A stretch of DNA of 56,789 bases from CAJXJP01 sp963926055 (GCA_963926055.1 CAWUVK010000005.1:1-56789); one strand, 5' to 3'. Positions 40,865 through 53,088 are shown, counted from the first letter of the stretch. Program-made: numbers and translations. Notes: generated from the letters alone by a model not told the origin.

Positions 40865-42247
40865 ATGATCACAAAAATATTTTATTCGTTAGTTCTGTTT
40901 TGAAATATAAACTATAATGAAAAAAATAGTTTGTGATTTTTTTTATCAAAAATTTCTGAAATTACTTTTTGAAAATTAGAACTTATTTTTGAAAACTCTT
41001 CAGGAGAAACAATAAAAGTTTTATTTTCTCATAAAAAAATATTATGAGAAAATTTTTCTGAAAAAACAACAAAAAATTGGAAAATATCATCTGAAGATAA
41101 AATATTAGAAAACTATATTTTTGAAAAAATAAATATTTCTGATCAAAAAGATTTTCCATTTTTCGAAAATGTTCAATTTTATCGTGATTTAGCATTTTGA
41201 GTTGTACTGACTATCACAAGTAAATGTAACATATTTTGTTATTATTGTTTCAATGATATTGACTACGAAATAAATCAAAGAAATACAAGAAAAAATTATT
41301 GATTAGATTATTGGATAAAAATTATTGATGATTTATACGATCAGGGGACAAGAGTAGTGATTCTAACTGGTTGAGAACCTATGGTTGCTCCATTTTTTTG
41401 GGAAATACTTGATTACCTTAAAAATAAAGGAATATATGTGCATGTAAATACAAATGGAACCATCTTATCAGACCAAACACTGCAACGTTTAAATGACAAT
41501 TATAGTGTCAATTTGATGGTTTCCTTGCATGAGTTCAATGACAAAGATTATTATGAAGTGAATAGAAAATGATTAGAAATGTCTTTTTGAATAACAAAAG
41601 TTCCAGAGCATTTCAAAAAAATATTTACAAATAAACTTACTCAACTCAGAAAAGTTAAAAATTATTCAAATATTTCATTAGAATTTCTTACCATTTTAGT
41701 TTGGAAAAATATTCTTAATCTCGATAAAATCTATGAGTTTGGTTATAATTGTTGAGTAGATTTTCATTCTTGGCAATTTTTTAGATTATATTCTACAAAA
41801 AATAATACTTGAGCTACAAAATCTATGATGGATTTAGCAATAAATAGAATGTATTTACTCAATAAAAAATACTGAGTTGATAATAAAATTGTAGATCCAG
41901 TTCCGTTTTGTGTAACAAAAAATATAGATAGAGCTAGAGAAGTAATTGATGGAGTATTATCAGATTCTCATGATGTAAAAACAATTATTACAACTCGTTG
42001 AGATGTACAAATGATGAGTGCGTATGATAATAATTTTTGGAATATTTCTGATACTTCTATGACAGAAATATTTAAAGATGATTTTGTAAAAAAACAATTA
42101 AATAATGGATTTTTGCCAAAAGAATGTTGAGACTGTAAATATAAAGAAGAATGTAGGTGATGAAGTAGAATGGATGCAAATATTGTGTATTGAGATTATG
42201 GTGCATTTGACCCAATTTGAGATATTACTAATAAAGTTGTTGAATAA
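40865..42247 (+). CDS. Radical SAM/SPASM protein with extra N-terminal domain
   Basis: 460 residues. An unassigned N-terminal domain (about 1-115) precedes LAFGVVLTITSKCNIFCYYC and VILTGGEPMVAPFFWEIL. A SPASM-type end has CGDCKYKEECRGGSRMDA. Two-part layout and size make it the best HxsC-like candidate in the cluster, but the match is weak. Its stop overlaps the next ATG by one base. Confidence 0.85.
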
Positions 42248-42939
42248 TGGATTTAAGAATCGTAAATACTTGTAATAATAACTGCTTATATTGTTTAGAA
42301 CAATCACTCAGAGAAGAAAAAAAATATATTGATTTTAAAGTTATAGAATCTATTTTAGAAAAATCTGAAGAAAAAAATCTTACATTTTATTGATGAAATC
42401 CTATTTTACATCCAAATTTACTTGAAATAATTCATTGTGCTAAAAAAAATAATTTTGAAAATATTTGAATTTTATCTAATACCTGAAGTATTTCAGAAGA
42501 ATATTTGAATAAATTAATCCAGTCAGGAGTAAATAATTTTGGAATCTATTTTTATTCGTTTCAAAAAAATATTCATGATATTTATTCTGGAAATAATTTA
42601 GAATTAACGCAACTTTTAAAGAATATTACATTAATTTCTCAAAAAAATATATTTTGTAAAATTATTATTCATGTAAATAATTCTAATATTGATACGCTTT
42701 GAAGAGATATAGAAATTTTGAATTCAAAATTTTGAATCAATCATTTTGAATTTATTAATTATCTCATAGAAGATAGAGCTAAAAAATATGAAAAGTTATT
42801 ACAGTATAAAATTTCGGAAAAAGCAGAAAAAATAGAAATTTTATTTCATAGTATTAAAAAGTTGAATTTAGACGTGAAATTCATAAGATTTAATAAAGAA
42901 TTCTTCTTTGAAAACACTGAGTTTATTTCACAAAAATAA
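42247..42939 (+). CDS. Short radical SAM protein
   Basis: 230 residues, below the usual size. It starts almost on the cluster motif (MDLRIVNTCNNNCLYCLEQS) and has TFYGGNPILHPNLLEII with Asn instead of Glu in GGEP. No C-terminal Cys cluster. The fold may be incomplete at its end. Confidence 0.8.
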
Positions 42940-42943
42940 AACA

Positions 42944-43825
42944 ATGAAAACAAATTTAGATTATTTTGAAGCATTTGTATGACCTTTTTGTGAAAAAGAT
43001 TGTTTATTTTGTAATGAATGATGAAAATGAAAGAGAAAATTTCACAGTATAGATAAGTTTAAACTAATAATTGATAATAATAATTTTCAAAAAGTAGTAC
43101 TTACTGGTTGAGAACCAATGATGAATCCTCGTTTGGAGGAATATATTTCTTATTGTTCGAGTAAAAATATTTCCACTTGAATAGTCACAGCTATTGATTC
43201 AAGAAATTATTTAGAAAAAATAGAAAAATATTTAAAATCAGGAATAAATGAACTCATGATTTCTCTTGAATGACCAGAAAAAATTCATGATCATTTAGTG
43301 CAAGAAAATTGAGCAATGAGGAGAATACTAGAAGTTTTAGATTTTGTGAAAAAGTGAAATACTGATTGTAAAATAATTATTCATACAAATATTAATAAAT
43401 TAAATTATAAACATCTTCCTCATTTTTTAGATATTATTTTGAAAAATTTTCCAAATATTTTTACCTATCATTTACAAATGTTAGAACCATTTGGGAGTGC
43501 GGTGAAACATCAAGATATTTTGTTTGAAAAATATTCTACTTTATTACAACCATTATTCGAAAAAATTGAAAATGTCACTGATAATTATAAAATTAAATTT
43601 TGAAGATTACCACTGTGTTTAGTTGATATAAAATTTCATAAATATATTTCTCAAACTCCAAATATTTATGAAAATCATCAAGATGAAACTATTTTAGCAG
43701 GATATAAAGAATATCAATTCCAGAGTAAAACATGTGATAATTGTTCTAAAAATACACAATGTGATAAATTTTTGGAAGAATATATTCAAAGTTTTTGAAC
43801 ATCAGAATTACAAGCTTTTGACTAA
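42944..43825 (+). CDS. Radical SAM/SPASM-like protein
   Basis: 293 residues. FVGPFCEKDCLFCNEGGKGK, VVLTGGEPMMNPRLEEYISY, and a C-terminal SKTCDNCSKNTQCDKF cluster for an auxiliary Fe-S site. Starts four bases after the previous stop. Confidence 0.83.
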
Positions 43826-43830
43826 AAAAT

Positions 43831-44811
43831 ATGTATATAAATGAAATAATTCGTGTAAATTATCTGTGTAACTGGAAATGTAGCTTTTGTAATGTGTCAA
43901 AAGTGAACAATTTTGGTGAAAAAGATATTGATCCAAAACAAGTAATTTTTCAGATTTTATCTTTAGCAAAAAAATATTCTTTAGAAGAAAGAAAACAACT
44001 GACACTTTCTTTTTCTGGTGGCGAACCAACACTCAATAAAAACTTAACAAAATTTATTTCACTCGCTAAAAAATTAGAAATATGAAAAATACAAATTCAA
44101 ACCAACGGAAGTCTCTTATTTAAAAATAATGAACTCTATGAAAAACTCATAGCAGCTGGTTTGAATGAAATATTTCTCGCACAACATTCTCATATTGATT
44201 CCACAAATAAAGAACTCGGATGTTTTTATAAATTCCAAGATTTTTTAGATTGGGTAGAATTTTTAAAAACTCAGGAAAAACTACCTGATATATTTTTAAA
44301 TATTGTAGTCACTCAAAAAAATATTTCTGAAATTTATGATTTTATTCAAATTCTAGTGAATAACTGATTTGTAAATTTACTGAGAAATAAACTATCACTT
44401 TGATTTTGTCAACCAATGTGATATGCAATGAAAAATAAAAACGAAATGCTCTTAGATTTTGATAAAAATCAAAAAAATATTATCTCTAAAATAATTGCTA
44501 TATGTGAAGAGAATAATATTTTATTAGATTTTCACTATACCTCACCTCCACTTTGCGTTTTAAATTATCCTGAATACAATTTAGAATATAATCAATTAAA
44601 ACGTTTAGAATTAGATGATTTAGAAAATAAAATTTCTCAATGAAATCTAGAAAGTTTTCAATTTCTTTGGAAAGAAAAGAAAAAATATGAAAACTGTAAA
44701 AAATGTAAATATAATAATTATTGTTTATGATTCTATAAAAATTATGAAGAATATTTAGGTGAAAAAAAAGTACAAAATTTTATTTCAGATTTTATAAAAA
44801 ATGAAGCATAA
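43831..44811 (+). CDS. Radical SAM/SPASM-like protein
   Basis: 326 residues. VNYLCNWKCSFCNVSK, LSFSGGEPTLNKNL, IQIQTNGSLL, then a C-terminal ENCKKCKYNNYCLGFY cluster. Overlaps the next gene by eleven bases. Confidence 0.85.
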
Positions 44812-45763
44812 AAGATTGGAAATGTATCTTGGATGGACCTGTAATCATAAATGTCAATTTTGTATTGAGATGCCAACTATGGATGTTATGTGGGACAGAG
44901 TTATTACAAATAAAGAAGTTTTAAAAAAGCTCGTTAAACATAAAAAACTTTGATATGATCATGTAACGTATTTAGGTTGAGAACCATTTATTCAGAAAAA
45001 TTTTGAGTTTGCTATAAAAGTAGCAAAAAAACTCTGATTTACTGTTTTAGTTACTACGAATGCAGCGACGCTACAATTTGATAAAATTGCAAAAAATTAT
45101 CTTCCATATATTGATCAATTAATTATTTCGTTGCCAATTGTAGATAAAGATTTACAACCGATCATTAATAATACAAAATCAATTATTGATTTTGATAACG
45201 TGTTTACGAATATCAGAAAATACTGGAATGGAAATTTACTCAAAATAAATACCGTTATTACTCCGAGAAATTTAGATTCTTTGGAAAATATTGTAGAATT
45301 TATTAATAAATATCAAGTAAAAGAAATCTCTTTTACATATCCAGATATTTATTATGATTATTATAAAAAAGATAATATTCTAGAAAATATTGCCCCAAGT
45401 TATTCTCAAGTGAAAGAAAAAATCCAAAAACCATATAAACTTTGTAAAAAATACGGTATAAATGTAAAAGTAGTGGATCTCCCATTTTGTCAGCTACCTG
45501 ATGAATCAATGATAAGTGATACAGACGATTATTCTTACCAATCCAGAACCAAAATTCATTATAGTGAAATTAGCTACACTCGTGTAAATTCTTGACCTGA
45601 ATTTAATGAAAAAAACAACAAAATTGACGAATACGAATCTCTTCCAAGAATGAGAAAAATCATAAAAAAATGTGATAGTTGTAAATATAATAATTTATGT
45701 TGGGGGCCATCTCATCATTATGAAAAACTATTTTGACTGAAAGAAATTGAACCTATAAAATAA
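44801..45763 (+). CDS. Radical SAM/SPASM-like protein
   Basis: 320 residues. LGWTCNHKCQFCIEMP, VTYLGGEPFIQKNFEFAI, VLVTTNAATL, C-terminal KKCDSCKYNNLCWGPSHHYE. The ATG lies inside the end of the previous gene, so translation is probably coupled. Confidence 0.85.
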
Positions 45764-45771
45764 TTATTCTT

Positions 45772-46578
45772 ATGAAAAATATTATAGAAAATATAGAAAA
45801 TAAATTTTGAGAAAACTTTGTTTTATTCCAAACTCACGGATTTAATCAAGTTTTTTCTTCGAAAAATTATATAGTGAATATTTTTCCTAAGCATTATAAT
45901 CTGAAAAAATATAAAAATAATTATGAGAAATATTTAAATGTTCATAAAAATATTCCAAAAATATTAGAATGGAATATTAAAGATAATTATTTTATACAAG
46001 AAAAAATACAAAATATTCAAGATGACTGGGGAAATAATAAAAATATAGAAATTTTTTTCTGAAAATATTTAGAAAATATTTTTAATTATTCTCATAATAA
46101 TTTAAATAAAAATTATTTAAATAAAAATACTCATAATAATTTTACTAAAAATAATAATTTAAATAATATTCTCGAAAAAAATAATATTTCAGATAAATTT
46201 ATAAAAAAAATTTATACAATTTATTTGAAAGATAATAATATAGAGAATAAAAAATATTTAGCAGAATTAATAAAAAACATAAAAAATAATTCAGAAATTT
46301 TTCAAGATGACTATGAAAATATTATTCATTGAGACTTAAGTGATACAAATATTTTATATAATGGAGAGAATTTTTATCTAATAGATTTTGAAAATATTTC
46401 AGATTTTGATATTTATTATGATTTAGTAAGTTTTGATTATTTTGTTCAAAAAAATAATTCAGATATTTATAAAAATATTTTCTGAAATAACAATAAAATA
46501 TTTTCTGAAACTCGATATAACATTAATAAAGATTTTTTTACTTTTATTCACAAAAATAATTTATGAAATTTAATATAA
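45772..46578 (+). CDS. APH/choline-kinase-like phosphotransferase
   Basis: 268 residues. The catalytic loop is NIIHGDLSDTNILYNGENFY (H186, D188, N193) and the metal-binding FYLIDFENIS has D205, as in aminoglycoside phosphotransferase and choline kinases. An Asn-rich low-complexity stretch (about 104-140) sits before it. It may phosphorylate a small molecule or the peptide product; substrate unknown. It is the only non-radical-SAM gene inside this run, and its end overlaps the next gene by 16 bases. Confidence 0.75.
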
Positions 46579-47465
46579 TTACTCACATAACTACGGCTTG
46601 TAATTACGATTGTAGTTATTGTGATGTAATAAAAGATAAAAAAAATATTTCTGAAAAAACATATAAAAATATTATTCACTTTATTCAAAATAATCAGAAA
46701 AATATTCAACGTTTTAAATTTTTTTGATGAGAACCTTTATTAGCAAAAAAGAATATTCATAAAATTTTAGATCATTTCCCAAAAAATAAAAATTTTGAAA
46801 TAGTTACTAATACTACACTTTTAGATGATGCTATTTGAAAAAAATTTCAAGAACAATTTATATTAATCTTTTTTAGTATAGATTGTGAAAATGACTTTAA
46901 TTTTGAAAAAAATATAGATTTTATCAAAAAATATAATTTAGAAAAAAAATTATATTTTAATATTATTGTTGATCCTGAAAATATTGCTATAGCAAAAAAA
47001 CAATTTCAAGATTTATACGAATCAGGGATGAGGTGATATAATTTTTTACCTATTTATTTCACAAAACCTTGGAATAATTCTCAATTAAAAGATTTTTCTA
47101 TTTTTATGAAATGAATTTTAGATCTATCTATACAAGATGATACTTTACGCTTATACTGATTTCGTGAAAACAAAGGTTATGATGCTAGTTTAATAAATCC
47201 AAGTATTTTTATAGATGTCGATGGTGAAATATATTACTCTGATTTTGTATCTACATTTTTATGAAAAAAAATTCAAGACGAATTATATCTTGGAAATATA
47301 GAAAATTTTTGTTTAGAAAAATTAGAGAATTTTGATTTTGATACGCAAAAAAAAGCGTTACACTGCTTAGAGAATAAAATAAATAATTCTGTTAATTGAC
47401 AAAAACAATTACATAAAATAATGGATTATTTTTCTGAATACTTAAATAAAAAAAATGGAAAATAA
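46563..47465 (+). CDS. Radical SAM protein
   Basis: 300 residues. HITTACNYDCSYCDVIKDKK, FKFFGGEPLLAKKNIHKILD, FEIVTNTTLL. The C-terminal half has IFIDVDGEIYYSDFVS, the SPASM-like target region, with only one nearby Cys. The end overlaps the next gene by 11 bases. Confidence 0.83.
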
Positions 47466-48723
47466 ACAAAATTTATTAGCCAAAGAACAGACAATAAAAC
47501 AAAATAGAATCTGGGTGAGAATAGCAGCAGCTTGTAATAATAAGTGTCTTTTTTGCTTGGATTCTCAAGCTCAAGATGGGACCTATCCTGACGAAGATAT
47601 AATAAAAAAACAAATAAAAGATGGCTTTAAACCAGGAATGGAAAATAGAATTATTATATCTGGTTGAGAAGCGAGTATTAATCCTAAATTTCCTGAATAT
47701 ATTAAATACGCAAAAAAACTTTGATACAATAGAGTTCAAACTGTTACCAATGGTAATATGTTTGCTTCAGAAAATTTCTGTAAAAAAGTATTTGATGCTG
47801 GTTTAGAAGAAGTCACTTTTTCCTTTCATGGACATACAGCAAGTCTTCATGATTTTTTAGTTGATACAAAATGAGCATTTAAAAAATCTTTGAAAGGTCT
47901 TATTTATATCAAAAAATATTATCCAAATATTATTATAAATATTGATATTGTTGTAAATAAAGTAAACGTAAAATTTTTACCAGTTATTGTAAAATTTTAT
48001 ATGAGATTATGAGTATATGAATTTGATATCTTACAAATTATACCTTTTGGAAGATGATTTATGCGTTATAAAGATATGCTATTTTATAATGTTGCAGATT
48101 ATCAAAAACAATTACAAGAAACCTGGGAACTATCAAAAACTCCATGAATGTATATGTGGACAAATAGATTCTACGCAGAAGCCTTTGAATGATATGAGGA
48201 CCTCATCCAAGACCCGAGAAAAATAAAATCAGAAACAATGGGGGAGTGATACCATATGTTTGATACGTTTATTCGTTCAAATGGAGACAAAAAACCTTCA
48301 TGCTTTTGACCTGCTTGTGATGTCTGTTTTCAAAATCAATATTGTCATGATTTTTTAAAAGAAAAAGATGATGAAAAACAAGATTTTACTGGGAAAAAAA
48401 TTATTTCATGACAACAATTTCCAAGTCAAGTATATGATATTTATGGCGAAAATTTTACTGAATTTAAAAGATATTTAGCATCTCAAAAAGAAGAATTAAT
48501 AAATATTCCAAAATGTTTATGATGAAGTGGGAAATATCAAAAATATGTTGATATAGCAGAAGAAAAAACTTTAGAAGATTATACTCAGAAATATATAACT
48601 CAGTTATATAGAAAAAAATCTCTGAGATGTAATTCTTGTATATATGAAAAAACTTGTAAATGAATTCATATAAATTTTATCAGAAGTTATGGATTTAAAA
48701 TTTTAGAACCTATTGAAAAATAA
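47455..48723 (+). CDS. Radical SAM protein with two C-terminal Cys clusters
   Basis: 422 residues. IAAACNNKCLFCLDSQAQDG, IIISGGEASINPKFPEYIKY. Two Cys groups follow: KPSCFGPACDVCFQNQYC in the middle and LRCNSCIYEKTCKGIHINF at the end, suggesting two auxiliary Fe-S sites. Longest of the short radical SAM proteins here. Confidence 0.85.
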
Positions 48724-48725
48724 TT

Positions 48726-49664
48726 ATGGCAAATATTTGATACATCCAAGTAAACAGACATTGTAATAATGCTTGTCATTTTTGTAGTAATCCTTCAAAT
48801 GGAAACAATATTTCCTATGAAAGATGAATAGAATTACTCGATGATTTTAAAAAAAGAAATTATCATGGAGTTATTTTTACTGGTTGAGAACCAACACTTT
48901 CTCCAGATTTGCCAAAGTGGCTAGAATATTCTCGCAAAATTTGAATGAATAATAGAATGATTTCCAATGGAATGATGTGTTCAAATCCTCAATTTGTTCA
49001 GAAATTAGCAGATAGTGGATTAGAACTCGTTCATTTTTCTGTGTACTCTTGTCATGCTAAAATTCATGATTTTTTAACAGATACTCCAGGAAGTTGGAAA
49101 AAACTCATGTTATCGATTACAAATGCTCTGAATTCATGAATTCGTGTACAAATAAATACCGTCATAAATCATTATAATGAAACACATTTAGATAAAACCG
49201 TAGAATTTCTCACAAAATTATTTCCACCAATTCAACACTTTGTTTGGAATAATCTTGATCCTGAAATGATGAGAAAAACTGATACTGCTTGGTCAACACT
49301 CCCAAATTTTGATAGATTTAAACCTTCATTAAATAAAGCTTTTGAACTCCTAGAATCAACAGGAAGAACTTTTCGTGTGGAAAAAATGCCACTGTGTTAT
49401 ATTCGTTGATTTGAATGGGCTTCTACTGAAACCCGTAAATTAGTAAAAGATGAAGAGAGGATTGTACACTTTTTAGATTTTAGAGAAATGATTCATGAAA
49501 CGCAATGGGAACATGAGAAGTTAGAAAAATGTAAAAAATGTGATCTCAATAATATTTGTTCAGGAATTTATGAACACGATAAATATTATAATTTTGTTGA
49601 TGTTTATCCTCAAAAATTATCTAAAGAAGAAAAAATTAATATTATTCAAAAAATAAAAAGATAA
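48726..49664 (+). CDS. Radical SAM/SPASM-like protein
   Basis: 312 residues. IQVNRHCNNACHFCSNPSNG, VIFTGGEPTLSPDLPKWLEY, MISNGMM, and a C-terminal LEKCKKCDLNNICSGIYEHD. Its stop shares one base with the next ATG. Confidence 0.85.
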
Positions 49665-50443
49665 TGAAAATTTCTGCTTGTTTAATAGTTAAAAACGAAG
49701 AAAAATATTTAGAAAGATGTTTAAATTCTATTTATAAATATGTTGATGAAATAATTATTACCGATACAGGTTCAATAGATAAAACACTTGAAATAGCAAA
49801 AAAATATACAGATAAAATATATTTTTATCAATGGACAGATGATTTTGCTTCTGCGAGGAACTTTTGTCAATCTCATGCAAATGGAGATTATATACTCAGA
49901 ATTGATGCGGATGAATATTTTCATGAAAAAGATATTTCTCGTTTGGTGAGAGAATTAAATTCTTCAAATAATATTGATACTTTTGATATTATAATGAATT
50001 ATATTGATCAAAATACAAAAAATCATAAAAATTACCCTTGCTGTGTTTTATTTAAAAAATCATTGAGTTGGAAATGGAAAGTTCATGAAGTATTAGATAT
50101 AAAAAATAAACATACATCCAAATTTTTACCTCAAGTTATAATTCAACATACTTCTATAAAATCAGATAAACCATGGAGAGATGAAGAAAAATTACTTGAA
50201 AATTTTATACAACAACCAGAAAATATTACAGTATTTACCTTATTAATAAATCATTATTTATTTTATAAAAATTTTGAAAAAATAAATTATTTATTAGATT
50301 TATTGTGAAGTATAGATTATTTTTATATAAAAAATATTATACAAATCAGACAAAAATTACTAGATATTTCTGAAATTCATATAAAAATATTAGATCAAAA
50401 AATTAAACAATCAATTGTAATGAATAAAAATAATAATTCATAA
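49664..50443 (+). CDS. Family 2 glycosyltransferase
   Basis: 259 residues. GT-A fold start MKISACLIVKNEEKYLERCL, ITDTGSIDKTLEIAKKY, and the DxD in LRIDADEYFHEKDI. FASARNFCQSHANGDYI is typical of the SPBc2-type GT2 group. The last 90 residues are unassigned. In this cluster it could add a sugar to Ser-rich precursors (inference). Confidence 0.88.
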
Positions 50444-50454
50444 AAATCCTTATT

Positions 50455-51558
50455 ATGATACAATATTATGTGCTTTGAAAAAAAAATAATCCAATGTTGA
50501 TCCATTATTTATGAAAATATCATGATTTAATTATTCAGCGTTTAGAGTGAGTGATTTCAGAAGAAATTTTTCAAAAAATTATGTCTCATAAAGAGTATAA
50601 AATATTTTTATTTAATTGAGATATTTCTGCTATTATAAATACACTTTATAATCTGAAAAATAACTCAGAGTATGAGAATGAAGAATATAAAAAATATGAA
50701 CAAATTTTTTTAGAAGAATTACATATATTTTTATCTGGGGAAAGTGAAAAAAATATTTTTTCACTTTGAACAAAAATTTGAGATACAAATATTGCTCTGA
50801 CTACGTATGATAAAAATCCGTATAATAAATTTGATGCTCATCCTGATCATCAAACAACAGGTGGAATATTATGATGGTGAGAAAAATCTCAGCAAGAATG
50901 GTTAAAAAATTATCAAAAAACATTTGAATTACTTCAAATTGTTGATGAATGATTTTATGATGAACTCAATATGATAATTAATAAAATTATTCCTTTATGA
51001 ACGAGTTATGGTTTGCATAATTCTGCATCTTATACCGAGTGTATTGGACATTTATATATGTGATATACTGTAGATGTTGATCAACCAGAACTATCAAATT
51101 TAGAAGCAATTATTCATGAATCTTCACATAATAAGTTAAATGTTTTATTTCATTTCGATAAAATAATTCTAAATGATTTATCAGAAAATTATTATTCACC
51201 ATTTAGACCTGATGCAAGACATTTAAAATGAGTATTTCTTGCTATCCATGCATTTGTTCCAACTATTTATGTATTGATGAAAGCATATCAACATTGATAT
51301 ATTAAAAGTGAAAATTGGCTTCACAAAATGGTTTTATATTATATTAAAAATAAAATTACTTGGAAAGTATTAAAAAAATATGCACATTTTACTCAAATGT
51401 GAAATGAAATTATGGATGAAATAGAATATGTCATGAAACAAACAGATAAAATTTTTCATCAATTAAATATAAATAAAGATGTTATTAGTGATGCTATTGA
51501 GCAACAAAAAATACATTTTCAGAATGTAAATCAATCTTATCCAAATTTTAAATATTAA
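50455..51558 (+). CDS. HExxH-motif putative peptide beta-hydroxylase
   Basis: 367 residues. LEAIIHESSHNKLNVLF holds H221-E222-x2-H225 followed by Asn, the hallmark of the HExxH peptide-modification family often found in RiPP clusters. HPDHQTTGGILGWG and PFRPDARHLKGVFLAIHAFV match its other conserved parts. Such enzymes are thought to hydroxylate side chains with 2-oxoglutarate. Last gene before the terminator. Confidence 0.78.
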
Positions 51559-51590
51559 AAAAACCTTTATATACTATAAAGGTTTTTTAT
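51559..51590. terminator. Bidirectional terminator of the RiPP cluster and prepilin peptidase gene
   Basis: AAAACCTTTATA / TATAAAGGTTTT with A and T runs. The stop codon of the minus-strand gene lies inside the stem. Confidence 0.88.
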
Positions 51591-52928
51591 TATTGTTTTG
51601 ATAATATTCATTACAAATACAAAGAGTGAATCTGAATAAAAATATGTAACTATAAATCATAAAAATATAAAAGCTGCAAATGGAAAAGTTTTTAATATCT
51701 TTATATCTAATAGATCATCCACAAAATTATTATTTCACTTATGATGTCTATTTAGTATTCAATAAGCTTTTTGAATTTTTTTTCTATCGTCTTGAGAAAT
51801 AGGATTGTCCATCGAAATAAAATATTTTTTTGGAGAAGGGTAGAAAATCCCTTTTTTATTATCATGTGCACCAAGACAATTTTCATTTCATAAATTTTTT
51901 ATGAGAAATTTTTTGTCTACAATATCTCATGATTTTAAATCAGATACTTTAATCATTTTTTCTTCAGCTACTTGAAAAGCAATTTTATACATATATATTG
52001 CAATTTTTACACAGATAAGTATTCAAAAATAATATGTAGCTATAAGTATAAGATTAGATGTAAGTCCCTGAGGATTAATTGTATATTCATAATAAATATA
52101 TCAACTTAGTAAAAGAAAAAATAAAAATAATATTATTTCATTACTATATTTACTGTCTACTTTACATATTTTACATAATTGAATAAGTCATGTTTGAAGC
52201 CAATCTGATAAATGTCTATAACAAAAAACTAAAATAAAATAAAATATAAAAATAATTAAAAATAATAGCAAAAATGCGTATACTGCATTTTGAGATAAAA
52301 AAGATAAAATATTATTATCTTGAATAACTCTATAATAATTATTTTCTACATATGGATCAAAAATATATATTTTTGATATACGAATAAGCAAGAATATAAA
52401 TAAAAATTTTAAAATTCATACTATTGTAAGTCTAATAATAGATTCTTGAAATGCATCTTTTCTTATTCAAATAGAGTAATAATATCTTTGTTTAAAATCG
52501 ATAAGAATAGATTGAATAAAACTTTTATCTCATCGCACTATATTATATAAATTCTTTCCATAAAAAAACATAAAATACAATCATAAATATAACAATGTCA
52601 CCAAAGAAATATTTGCAATAAATGGTACAATTCAAATATGAGGTATGAAAAGACTTAAAACAAGTAAATATTTTGCATCTCATGCTCCCCAAATTCCATA
52701 ATAATACAATAAAAAGGTAATAATAAATGAAATAAAAAATTGAATAACAAAAGCAAGTTCAATTTGTGTATTGGAAATATATGCTATTGAAAATAAATAT
52801 ATAGGAAGTAAATACAGTAAATAAATTAAATATTTATTAGGTATTTTTTTACTTTTTATATCTCTATAAACAATAAAAATATTGATAATTACAAATCAAA
52901 TCAATAGTAAGATAAACGGATAAAACAT
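51567..52928 (-). CDS. A24-type prepilin peptidase-like membrane protein
   Basis: 453 residues, found only with TGA=Gly. N-terminal VYRDIKSKKIPNKYLIYLLY carries the first catalytic Asp (D23), and YYGIWGAGDAKYLLVLSLF the GxGD motif (D84). No N-terminal Cys-rich methyltransferase domain. About 250 extra residues follow the core, with several helices and a soluble part (KMIKVSDLKSGDIVDKKFLI). A24 enzymes cut type IV pilin-like leaders in the membrane. Placed convergent to the cluster, it might serve pili or cluster-linked export. Confidence 0.82.
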
Positions 52929-52985
52929 ATTTTTTTATTTTAAAAAATATAAAATAATTTTATTTAGTATAGAACTAAAAAAATG

Positions 52986-53006
52986 AATGTAAAATTATTT
53001 TACATT
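52986..53006. promoter_or_regulatory. Palindrome between divergent genes
   Basis: AATGTAAAAT-T-ATTTTACATT, a perfect 10-base inverted repeat around one base, located in the gap between the prepilin peptidase and surface-protein genes. It could be an operator. A second 12-base palindrome, ACTATATATAGT, lies at 53049-53060. Confidence 0.45.
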
Positions 53007-53088
53007 TACTTGCTTTTAATATTTGAATTTTTTATGAATTTATGATTTACTATATATAGTAGCTAAATTTATATATAAAAAATTCACT

